The notes under the pieces are model-generated. The model did no database searches, was not told the origin of the DNA, and was given only the letters and a program-made list of their open reading frames with translations. Positions 1 to 5,888 of a DNA stretch of 6,577 bases are shown here, in pieces. The position numbers were made by a program, and so were the translations under genes. How positions within the stretch are numbered: position 1 is the stretch's first letter; every line of letters starts with the position of its first letter. The DNA comes from Fidelibacterota bacterium (GTDB taxonomy: Bacteria; Fidelibacterota; Marinisomatia; Marinisomatales; TCS56), in contig JABMPO010000207.1 in the NCBI GenBank assembly GCA_013203015.1, positions 1 through 6,577 of the forward strand, read 5' to 3'.

Positions 1-412
1 GGGGATAGGGCGGCAATGGCTGTTTTAGTTCGTCAGCAAATAATCCTTCGGCTAACAATTTCTTTTTCAACGCTTCGAAAGCCAGATACAGCGTTCCGGT
101 TCCAGCCGGCTCCATGCGAGTGCCGATTATCTGGTAATAGCCACGTTGTTCATATACTGCCAAACGTCCCTGTAACAGAACCTGCATTCCATTTTCGGGC
201 TGAAATGGTAAATACAGGTTATTCCCCTTAAAAACAACTGCTTTGATCTCTGATTTCTGGTCTTTAAGGGTAAAATACATATGCCCGGAGCGATGATGAA
301 TAAAATTGGAAATCTCACCCGATACCCAGACAGTTGGAAACTGATTCTCTAGGGATTGCTTAATAAGTTGCGTCAACTCACTGACGCTATAGGTAATACT
401 GTTATTAATCAC
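1..412 (-). CDS. xseA: Exonuclease VII large subunit, N-terminal part (cut by left window edge)
   Basis: Large subunit of exonuclease VII, which with small XseB subunits degrades single-stranded DNA to oligonucleotides in the cytoplasm. The window shows 137 residues, covering the N-terminal OB-fold that binds single-stranded DNA. Clear family motifs are YSVSELTQLIK (8-18), VWVSGEISNF (28-37), SGHMYFTLKD (42-51), the GMQVLLQGRLAVYE stretch (75-88), and MEPAGTGTLYLAFEALKKKL (100-119) followed by AEGLF. The catalytic domain lies beyond position 1. No ATG precedes the conserved region, so I chose the GTG at 412-410; it gives the usual short leader before the first strand. This start overlaps the end of the upstream nuclease gene by 8 bases (GTGATTAA), which suggests translational coupling. 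I see no good Shine-Dalgarno sequence before it. Family assignment is secure; the exact start is less certain. A small-subunit gene xseB would be expected just downstream. Confidence 0.95.
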   Translation of the reverse strand, partial: MINNSITYSVSELTQLIKQSLENQFPTVWVSGEISNFIHHRSGHMYFTLKDQKSEIKAVVFKGNNLYLPFQPENGMQVLLQGRLAVYEQRGYYQIIGTRMEPAGTGTLYLAFEALKKKLLAEGLFADELKQPLPPYP

Positions 413-1274
413 CGCTATTGGGAGTAGGTCGGCCAGCCTGATCCCAGCAATAATACCAGAACCCGGCAACCATGGCAGTAGCTGCTTCCATCCGATTCCG
501 GGCGCAGTCTCCTGACTCCTGATAAAGCAATTCAAGATAATTACTGCTCGCAGGCAATGGCGCATAGCCTTTCAACGACTGTTGAATTTTCAATGGTTGT
601 TCAGCCCGCGCAATCGAATCAGCCCTTAAAATGATTCCATGGGCAGTATATGATTCACGAACAATCTTGAAACAAGTCACCAAAGGATCATCGATGACTG
701 GGTAAGAAGGAGCCTGAGGGAGATTTTTAATATATTTATCCACCATGGAAACTTCCCACCTAAAATGGACACCTTTATTCCCGGTTAACTGGCCGTTATA
801 ATTTTCGACGACATGGAGCGGCATATGCAAATCTGCCACATAATGTCCCAACGCCGCTAGAGGAATTAAAACAGCCGACCATTGCTCATTTTTTATTAAT
901 TCGATGACTTTGTGGGAATATTCTACTATATAATAGGGACAGTTGCCTCGCTGTTGGACATTTTCCTGGCCAAATTCGGCGACTAATTGTTGTTCAGTTT
1001 CAGGTAAATTAGCAAAAGGATAGTCAGCATACAGATCAGCATCAAAATAATGACGATAACCTTCGTTGTCATCATCTTTTTTCCAATTGTCCGGATCGGG
1101 ACCATGTTCGGCCAGAGTATCGGCAAAATAGGCCAGGAATACCCCAAATTCGCCGTCTACCGATCGGGCGGCGGCCCCGTTAATTAATTTATGACCTTCA
1201 CTTCCCCAACCATGAGCAAAATTGCCCACAGCCAGGAAAATGAAAATATAGCTATTTAGAATCCAGCGTCCCAT
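405..1274 (-). CDS. Secreted S1/P1 nuclease / zinc phospholipase C superfamily protein
   Basis: 289-residue secreted hydrolase of the trinuclear-zinc S1/P1 nuclease and phospholipase C superfamily. Residues 1-22 form a signal peptide with a hydrophobic core (YIFIFLAVGNFA). Cleavage after Gly22 would expose Trp23, and in this superfamily the mature N-terminal Trp is itself a zinc ligand (WGSEGH, 23-28, also giving His28). Further likely ligands are Asp60 or Asp62 in PDPDNWK, His75 in YRHYFDAD, His144, Asp148 and His154 in LGHYVADLHMPLHV, and His170 with Glu174 in VHFRWE. The length fits single-domain S1/P1 nucleases. The last position is Glu, where fungal S1/P1 nucleases have Asp and Bacillus phospholipase C has Glu, so cleavage of single-stranded nucleic acid versus phospholipid is not settled from sequence. 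It probably acts in the periplasm or outside the cell, scavenging nucleotides or phosphate. It begins 12 bases after the small basic gene, with no clear ribosome binding site. Confidence 0.9.
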   Translation of the reverse strand: MGRWILNSYIFIFLAVGNFAHGWGSEGHKLINGAAARSVDGEFGVFLAYFADTLAEHGPDPDNWKKDDDNEGYRHYFDADLYADYPFANLPETEQQLVAEFGQENVQQRGNCPYYIVEYSHKVIELIKNEQWSAVLIPLAALGHYVADLHMPLHVVENYNGQLTGNKGVHFRWEVSMVDKYIKNLPQAPSYPVIDDPLVTCFKIVRESYTAHGIILRADSIARAEQPLKIQQSLKGYAPLPASSNYLELLYQESGDCARNRMEAATAMVAGFWYYCWDQAGRPTPNSGD

Positions 1275-1286
1275 GGACGGCTGTTT

Positions 1287-1382
1287 TTAGCGATTCTTTT
1301 TCTTATGACGATTTGCACGCAAGCGTTTTTTGCGCTTGTGCGTCGAAATCTTACGCTTCTTGCGTTTTTTTCCGCAGGGCAT
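1287..1382 (-). CDS. AURKAIP1/COX24-domain small basic protein (bS22/mS38-like)
   Basis: 31-residue protein starting MPCGKKRKKR and ending HKKKNR, with 18 Lys or Arg residues. It matches the tiny proteins annotated in Bacteroidota and relatives as AURKAIP1/COX24 domain-containing, which begin MPCGKKRKR and carry a THKRKKRLR core; here that core is at 14-22. The domain is shared with mitochondrial small-subunit protein mS38 and with mycobacterial bS22, so the likely role is an rRNA-binding component of the small ribosomal subunit. That role is inferred from the family. The start is firm: ATG at 1382-1380 has AGAGG four bases upstream, inside the 9-base gap after the HU gene stop. The close spacing suggests that it is co-translated with HU. 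Its size is below many gene-finder cut-offs, so it is easily lost from annotations. Confidence 0.88.
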   Translation of the reverse strand: MPCGKKRKKRKISTHKRKKRLRANRHKKKNR

Positions 1383-1386
1383 ATAA

Positions 1387-1391
1387 CCTCT
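1387..1391 (-). promoter_or_regulatory. Ribosome binding site of the small basic protein gene
   Basis: AGAGG lies four bases before the ATG at 1382 and fills most of the 9-base gap left by the HU stop codon. It supports the 31-residue reading frame as a real gene. Confidence 0.7.
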
Positions 1392-1682
1392 TTATTTGTT
1401 CATTATAGTTTCATTAACCACTGTTCGCATCCGTTTGGACGGCTTAAAAGTGGGTACATAACGTTCCGGTAATTGTATTGCTCCACCCGTTACCGGGTTA
1501 CGAGCTGTTTTAGGAAGTCGGTGTTTCACACCAAAAGTTCCAAAACCGCGTAATTCAACCCGCTCGTTACAGGCTAAAGCTTCAATAATTGTAGTCATGA
1601 TACCGGACATGACTGTTTCGGTTTCAACCTTGGTTAATCCCGTTGCTGCTGCTACCTGGTTGATAATTTCCTGTTTAGTCAT
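1392..1682 (-). CDS. HU/IHF-family nucleoid DNA-binding protein
   Basis: 96-residue histone-like protein that bends and compacts DNA as a dimer. It shows the family layout: an N-terminal helical part (MTKQEIINQVAAATGL, then the second helix to about 41), the RGFGTFGV turn at 45-52, the beta arm with RNPVTG at 61-66 (its Pro intercalates into the minor groove), and the FKPSKRMR C-terminal segment at 79-86. The ELRGFGTF and RNPVTG pattern fits either HU or an IHF-like subunit, and I cannot separate the two. The frame is open further upstream to 1748, but those extra 22 residues lie inside sppA and do not match the family. The ATG at 1682 starts exactly where the family starts and has GAGGG seven bases upstream. 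It sits one base after the sppA stop, so coupling is likely. The neighbouring genes are mostly envelope functions, which makes this an operon passenger rather than a pathway partner. Confidence 0.96.
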   Translation of the reverse strand: MTKQEIINQVAAATGLTKVETETVMSGIMTTIIEALACNERVELRGFGTFGVKHRLPKTARNPVTGGAIQLPERYVPTFKPSKRMRTVVNETIMNK

Positions 1683-1683
1683 C

Positions 1684-2583
1684 CTACTTCCCTCGCCAGC
1701 GATAAACTGGCATGCTATTGAACCAGCTGACAGCAGATTGCCCGCCACTTCCCATCAATAATTCCATTAAACCGGTTCGACGATGTTTAATTTCGAAAGT
1801 TTTAGGTTTACCAGTGATATTACCTAACTGACCCGCCAGTTTTACGGCATCTTCCAGTGTTCCAAGACTATCTATCAAACCCAGCGCTAATGATTGGGTT
1901 CCCGTGTAAACACGGCCGTCGGCCAGTTCCATTACCGTTTCACGATCAAGCGCTCTTTCGTCAACCACCACAGCGATGAACTGTTCGTGTAAATCGCTAA
2001 CAATATTCTGGAAATACTGCCGGTCCCGCTCGGTAGCTTCCCTGCTACCGGACCCGGCGTCTTTGAGCTTGCCGCTTTTTATGGTCTCGATACTGAGACC
2101 AATTTTATCTAATAATTCAACTGCCACCGGATATTCCATTATCACACCGATGCTGCCGGTTACAGTACCTTTATTAGCCATAATAACACTGGATCCTAAA
2201 GCAATATAATAGCCGCCTGAAGCAGCAACGCTGCCCATTGATGTAACTACCGGCTTAACAGCCCGTACCGACCGGAGTTTTTCATAAATTTCCTGAGATG
2301 GTGCAATGGCCCCCCCGGGACTGTTAATCCGGACCAGGATCGCTTTAATGTCATTTCGTTGGGATAAAGCATCAAGATCTTCCACCACGGACCGGGAGGA
2401 CATAATGGGACCTTCAATCCTTACCAGGCCAACTTTATCACCTACACCGAATCCATCATCACCTGAGGCCAGGTCAGCAATGCGCAGGATTAAAAAGATT
2501 ACCACGATCGCGGAAATCACGATCCAGACCCAGCGATTGGTACCGCGTGGTGGTTTTGGTCTTTTTATCCTTTGGGCATCCAT
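1684..2583 (-). CDS. sppA: Signal peptide peptidase SppA, short (single-domain) type
   Basis: 299-residue membrane-anchored serine protease of peptidase family S49, which degrades cleaved signal peptides and other membrane-bound fragments. After a basic N-terminus there is one transmembrane segment (about 18-35, WVWIVISAIVVIFLILRI), leaving the catalytic domain in the periplasm. Conserved blocks are VRIEGPI (54-60), the oxyanion-region INSPGG (86-91), VAASGGYYIA (119-128) with nucleophile Ser122, TGSIGVI (142-148), and IKSGKLKD (168-175). Lys174 is the likely general base: it lies 52 residues after the serine, the same spacing I count in the Bacillus subtilis enzyme (Ser147 and Lys199). The single catalytic domain marks the short form, unlike the double-length E. 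coli protein. The start overlaps the end of the transglycosylase gene by 19 bases, and no strong ribosome binding site is seen. The name is secure; physiological substrates are not visible. Confidence 0.95.
   Translation of the reverse strand: MDAQRIKRPKPPRGTNRWVWIVISAIVVIFLILRIADLASGDDGFGVGDKVGLVRIEGPIMSSRSVVEDLDALSQRNDIKAILVRINSPGGAIAPSQEIYEKLRSVRAVKPVVTSMGSVAASGGYYIALGSSVIMANKGTVTGSIGVIMEYPVAVELLDKIGLSIETIKSGKLKDAGSGSREATERDRQYFQNIVSDLHEQFIAVVVDERALDRETVMELADGRVYTGTQSLALGLIDSLGTLEDAVKLAGQLGNITGKPKTFEIKHRRTGLMELLMGSGGQSAVSWFNSMPVYRWRGK
1690..1694 (-). promoter_or_regulatory. Ribosome binding site fixing the HU start
   Basis: GAGGG is seven bases before the ATG at 1682 and lies inside the last codons of sppA. 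It favours the 96-residue HU product over the longer open frame that begins at 1748. Confidence 0.65.
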
Positions 2584-4220
2584 AATGTTAACTTTTGGCC
2601 GGGATAAATATATTGCCCATAACGTAAACCATTCCAGCGTCTAATTCGTGAAGCTCGAGTATTATTTTCCTCGGCAATTTGCCCCAGAGTATCGCCTTTC
2701 CTGACAACATACACTACCCGTGCGGATCCCGGTGGACCACTCTGAGCATAAGTTGGAGCAGGTTTCTGACCGGCAACCGGGATAGTCAACTTTTGGCCAA
2801 TCCGGATTTTGTGTCGATTCCTGATCTTGTTAACTGCCGCCAATTGGTGAATCGATACTTTATAGCGCTTGGAGATGTCCCACAATGTCTCACCATAACG
2901 TACTTTATGAACCACATACTGGGGGGCAAACCGCTCGCTTTCAGGGAGAGCGGCGTAATTTTTTAAAAATTTATCAGCTATACCCACTGGTATTTTCAGG
3001 CTGTAATTATCTATTGTCGGGGTGGCCGACTGGCGCAATTCGGGATTGAGATAGCGCAATTCGACCGCTGTGACGCCAGCACTGCGGGCGAGAACATTGA
3101 TATCGGCACTTTTCTCAAGCCGCACTTCATCATACTTGAGGGGATTGTTTACCGGCATCGTAAAACCATATTTAGCCGGTTCCCGGCAAATCATGGCCGC
3201 GGCCAGATAGGTTGGAATGTAATTACGTGTTTCCCGTGGTAATGAATACAATTGCCAGTAGTCTCGAGTCTGGTGTAATCGCATGGCACGCTGAATACGT
3301 CCGGCACCGGCATTATAAGCCGACATGGCCAGATACCAGTCATCAAACATTTCATAAAGATCAACCAAATGAGCGCTAGCTGCCCGGGTTGCTTTTACCG
3401 GATCACGCCTTTCATCGATCCACCAGGTACGGTTCAACCCATAACGTTTACCAGTGGCATAAACAAATTGCCAAATTCCTACGGCATTAGCTCGGGAATA
3501 AGCTTTGGGATTCATTCCCGATTCAATCAACGCCAAATATACCAGCTCTTCCGGCAAGGAATATTCTTCTAAAATTCCAATAATCAAGTCGTAATAAATC
3601 ACATACCTTTTTAACCAGATTTCGAATTGATCCCGACCCCTGGTCTGGAAAAATTTGATGGTATTCTCAACCTGCTGGTTATACAAAATCGGGATATGCC
3701 CCTCACGATCATCAATAATGGTAAATTTGGTTTTACCGATCTCCAGTTCTACCGGTTTGATGAATTCGGCTATTTCGGTGCTGACTTTATCAGCATCCAC
3801 CGCTACCAGGGATTTATCAATTGTCTTTAATTGACTGGTATAGAGATTGATCAGGGCGGACTCAAATCGATTGAACTCATCCTCATCTTCGGCAGTCATA
3901 TCACCAAATTGCTCTGCTTCCTCCAGCAAATCAAAAATCTGATCCAACTGATAGATTACTTCCATGGAATCACCAAGAGCATCGGCGATAATTACTTCTG
4001 CCATCAGAATTTTTAAATCGTGCATTAGTAACGGTAAACGGTCTCCCTGGTGCTCAGCGGTAGCGACGGCAAGGTCCTCAACACCACGTTCGGGAAACCC
4101 GGGATCACTAGTACTTGTATTCGTGCCCAGGTTTGCTGTTCCTCCCCAAACAAAGCCAGCAAACAGCAGGAAACTCAAGATCGTTAAGAATGTTTTTAGT
4201 CGTTCAATAATTCTGATCAT
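2565..4220 (-). CDS. mltD: MltD-like lytic transglycosylase with C-terminal LysM repeats
   Basis: 551-residue exported enzyme that cleaves the MurNAc-GlcNAc bond of peptidoglycan with formation of 1,6-anhydroMurNAc. Residues 1-26 form a signal peptide (core FLTILSFLLFAGFVW) without a lipobox Cys, so it is probably soluble in the periplasm, unlike E. coli MltD, which is a lipoprotein. Residues about 40-175 are an acidic, mostly helical region with no domain I recognise. The SLT domain spans about 210-345: catalytic Glu233 in ALIESGMNP, AVGIWQF (246-252), AMSAYNAGAGRI (298-309) and ETRNYIPTYLAA (330-341). Two clear LysM domains follow, YVVHKVRYGETLWDIS to IGQKLTIP (435-481) and YVVRKGDTLGQIA to PGQKLTLW (504-547); they bind GlcNAc in the wall. 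A degenerate LysM may lie at 366-411. The start ATG follows a 54-base gap and an AT-rich leader without a Shine-Dalgarno sequence. The domain assignment is firm; calling it mltD rather than a paralogue is by architecture. Confidence 0.93.
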   Translation of the reverse strand: MIRIIERLKTFLTILSFLLFAGFVWGGTANLGTNTSTSDPGFPERGVEDLAVATAEHQGDRLPLLMHDLKILMAEVIIADALGDSMEVIYQLDQIFDLLEEAEQFGDMTAEDEDEFNRFESALINLYTSQLKTIDKSLVAVDADKVSTEIAEFIKPVELEIGKTKFTIIDDREGHIPILYNQQVENTIKFFQTRGRDQFEIWLKRYVIYYDLIIGILEEYSLPEELVYLALIESGMNPKAYSRANAVGIWQFVYATGKRYGLNRTWWIDERRDPVKATRAASAHLVDLYEMFDDWYLAMSAYNAGAGRIQRAMRLHQTRDYWQLYSLPRETRNYIPTYLAAAMICREPAKYGFTMPVNNPLKYDEVRLEKSADINVLARSAGVTAVELRYLNPELRQSATPTIDNYSLKIPVGIADKFLKNYAALPESERFAPQYVVHKVRYGETLWDISKRYKVSIHQLAAVNKIRNRHKIRIGQKLTIPVAGQKPAPTYAQSGPPGSARVVYVVRKGDTLGQIAEENNTRASRIRRWNGLRYGQYIYPGQKLTLWMPKG

Positions 4221-4246
4221 ATCATTTTGTTTATTTAAAAAACGGG

Positions 4247-4278
4247 CAAAGTTACCTGTCCCAACTAACCGTTATCAA
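4247..4278 (-). promoter_or_regulatory. Possible Bacteroidota-type promoter before the transglycosylase gene
   Basis: The 54-base gap before the gene at 4220 is the only sizeable spacer in the window. On the minus strand it holds TAACTTTG (4254-4247), an exact fit to the TAnnTTTG minus-7 element of Bacteroidota primary sigma factor promoters. A TTG triplet (4278-4276) lies 21 bases upstream, slightly longer than the usual 19-20 spacing to the minus-33 element. A start site near 4240 would leave a short AT-rich leader of about 20 bases. Such short matches arise by chance, and the host lineage is not proven, so this is tentative. Confidence 0.28.
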
Positions 4279-4760
4279 GACTTTTCACCCTCATTTATCA
4301 GTCGTATTTTAGAAATAATTGCGCTGGTGCTGTACCCAGGTACCAACGGGATTGTTTTAATTTGACCACCGGATTTCAGGACATGAACACCACCGGCAAT
4401 TTCTTCCGGTTGATAATCAGCTCCTTTTACCAATATATCGGGGGTTAAAAACTCGATTAATCGAGCGGGTGTGTCTTCATTGAAAATCACCACCAGATCG
4501 ACCATTCTCAATGCAGCCAGAATTACGGCACGATCAGCCTCTGGTACAATGGGGCGCTGACTGCCTTTCAATCTGGCAACTGAGGCATCACCGTTCAAAC
4601 CAAGCACCAAACGATCACCCAAGTTACGGGCGGCAGTTAATATTTCGATATGGCCAGCATGCAGTAGATCAAAACAACCATTGCTAAAAACGATTGAATC
4701 ACCAACCGCCCGCCAGCGACGGATTTGCTTCAGAGCCGCTTGCCAATCAATTACAGACAT
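4275..4760 (-). CDS. rfaE2: D-glycero-beta-D-manno-heptose 1-phosphate adenylyltransferase (RfaE2, HldE C-domain type)
   Basis: 161-residue cytoplasmic nucleotidyltransferase that joins ATP and heptose 1-phosphate to make ADP-heptose, the donor for LPS inner core or other heptose glycans. It matches the C-terminal domain of E. coli HldE throughout: FSNGCFDLLHAGH (25-37) with the HxGH nucleotide-binding motif at 34-37, LGDRLVLGLNGDASVARLKG (47-66), the EDTPARLIEFLTPDILVKG block (95-113) ending in KGADYQPEEIAG, and the GYSTSAII loop (142-149) in place of the ISSTxxI signature. The kinase domain of bifunctional HldE is absent: the protein starts directly before the nucleotidyltransferase fold, so this is the stand-alone form and a separate heptose-7-phosphate kinase should exist elsewhere. 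Its ATG lies within the end of the DUF2851 gene (14-base overlap). A related glycerol-3-phosphate cytidylyltransferase is less likely because of the KGADY and EEIAGG motifs. Confidence 0.93.
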   Translation of the reverse strand: MSVIDWQAALKQIRRWRAVGDSIVFSNGCFDLLHAGHIEILTAARNLGDRLVLGLNGDASVARLKGSQRPIVPEADRAVILAALRMVDLVVIFNEDTPARLIEFLTPDILVKGADYQPEEIAGGVHVLKSGGQIKTIPLVPGYSTSAIISKIRLINEGEKS

Positions 4761-5883
4761 AAATCATTTTCAGGGGACAAACCTGACAATTCCCCGGTTT
4801 ACAGTAATTTTTATTAATCCATTTTAAACCCTGCAAATTAGCAAAGCTAGCCAGAGTTTTACGAGGTAGGATTGCTCCAAATCGCCGATTCAGAAAACCA
4901 TAGCCATAGGGAATTCTGAGGTTCTGCCAATCTTGACGAATAAGCATCAGTAAAGCAGGATCCTTGCTAACGATTGCTTGGGCGGCTAACAAAGGATAAA
5001 AATAATTACCCAACAGTTCGCTTTGGATTCCCTGCCCGGTAAATGGCCGAATCATCCGATCCCAGTCCCGCTGGAATTGATCCAATCCTCGTCGAAACCA
5101 AACTGATTGATATATAAAAAATAATAATCGGACAGCCAATCTCAAACGTTGCTCCGGATGTGATGCAGGACGAATTCCACAGCGCTGCCAATTTGGATTG
5201 CCCAACTGAGCTGTCCGGAATAATAACTTGGATATGAAATCAATTGATTTACCATTTAAATCAAAATGACTGATTTTTTCCCCCAACCTGGCAAACATGA
5301 CCCGGTTGCCACCGTAGCCCAGCACTTCCAGCACGGGCACAATCAACTTATCAGGCTGTGGATTGAGAACGGCAATTACCGGCAGGAACCGCTGGATTTT
5401 TTCCTGCCAGCGTTGCTGGGCAAATACTGCCAGTATTTGATCGTACAGCGGGTCAAGCTGGGAGGCAGTTAGACTGCAGGTTCGGTGCACATAATCATTT
5501 GATAATACTACCGTTGGCAGTTTTAATCTTTGAGTTCCCCGCACCGGTTTCCCAATTAGATGGAGAATGACATTATCATAATTATGATCCCCATCGTGGC
5601 CATGCTGAAACCAACCCTGTTCCTGTAAATGGCATTCAACGGCGCCAGTTATTAAATCACCATTATAATAAATACAGGCGTTTAGAAAATCGGGACCGGC
5701 ATGCCGATTACGCTTCCCAGGCGCAATTACTAATACTAATTTCCCATCAGTAGTGGTCATCCGGGTACCAGAATCGATCTGCTCCCAAGCTCTGATCAGG
5801 TCAGATTCAGTAGTCGCTACACTATCACTTATTAATGAATCCCGTAAATTGAAATTTTCTGTCCGTTGATAAATCATTCCCAT
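4747..5883 (-). CDS. DUF2851 family protein, function unknown
   Basis: About 378 residues from the chosen start. The protein matches DUF2851, a family common in Bacteroidota and relatives with no established function. Recognisable conserved blocks are the DLIRAWEQ helix (28-35), TTDGKLVLVIAPGKRNRHAGPDFLNA (44-69), the GAVECHLQEQGWFQHGH segment (80-96) and the YDNVILHLIG strand (102-111). Aspartate, glutamate and histidine residues in these blocks (Asp65, Glu83, His85, His96, Asp103, His108) look like candidate metal or catalytic residues, by inference only. The C-terminus carries a cysteine cluster, C-x4-C-x2-C-x7-C at 361-377, which could bind zinc or an iron-sulphur cluster. There is no signal peptide, so it is probably cytoplasmic. 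The frame is open up to an ATG at 5910, inside plsC; I prefer the ATG at 5883 (another is at 5877) because it follows the plsC stop by 5 bases and the extra residues do not match the family. Confidence 0.85.
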   Translation of the reverse strand: MGMIYQRTENFNLRDSLISDSVATTESDLIRAWEQIDSGTRMTTTDGKLVLVIAPGKRNRHAGPDFLNACIYYNGDLITGAVECHLQEQGWFQHGHDGDHNYDNVILHLIGKPVRGTQRLKLPTVVLSNDYVHRTCSLTASQLDPLYDQILAVFAQQRWQEKIQRFLPVIAVLNPQPDKLIVPVLEVLGYGGNRVMFARLGEKISHFDLNGKSIDFISKLLFRTAQLGNPNWQRCGIRPASHPEQRLRLAVRLLFFIYQSVWFRRGLDQFQRDWDRMIRPFTGQGIQSELLGNYFYPLLAAQAIVSKDPALLMLIRQDWQNLRIPYGYGFLNRRFGAILPRKTLASFANLQGLKWINKNYCKPGNCQVCPLKMIYVCN

Positions 5884-5888
5884 AATTA

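Noticed and set aside
127..318. 63-codon minus-strand frame inside xseA
   Set aside because: It is out of frame with a clearly conserved XseA OB-fold and has no independent support.
1287..1382. A/G-rich stretch with repeated CGCAAGAAGCG-like words, considered as a terminator or repeat
   Set aside because: The pattern comes from Lys and Arg codons of the 31-residue gene. I found no stable stem followed by a T-run on the coding strand.
1683..1748. N-terminal extension of the HU frame beginning inside sppA
   Set aside because: The 22 extra residues do not fit the HU/IHF family, which starts at MTKQEIINQ. A ribosome binding site precedes the ATG at 1682.
2306..2644. 112-codon open frame on the plus strand
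   Set aside because: It lies antisense to the sppA 5' half and the mltD 3' end. Its composition is Thr/Arg/Ser-rich as expected of a shadow frame, with no family resemblance.
3964..4365. 133-codon open frame on the plus strand
   Set aside because: It runs antisense across the 5' ends of mltD and rfaE2, has no recognisable domain or ribosome binding site, and is explained by the coding bias of the opposite strand.
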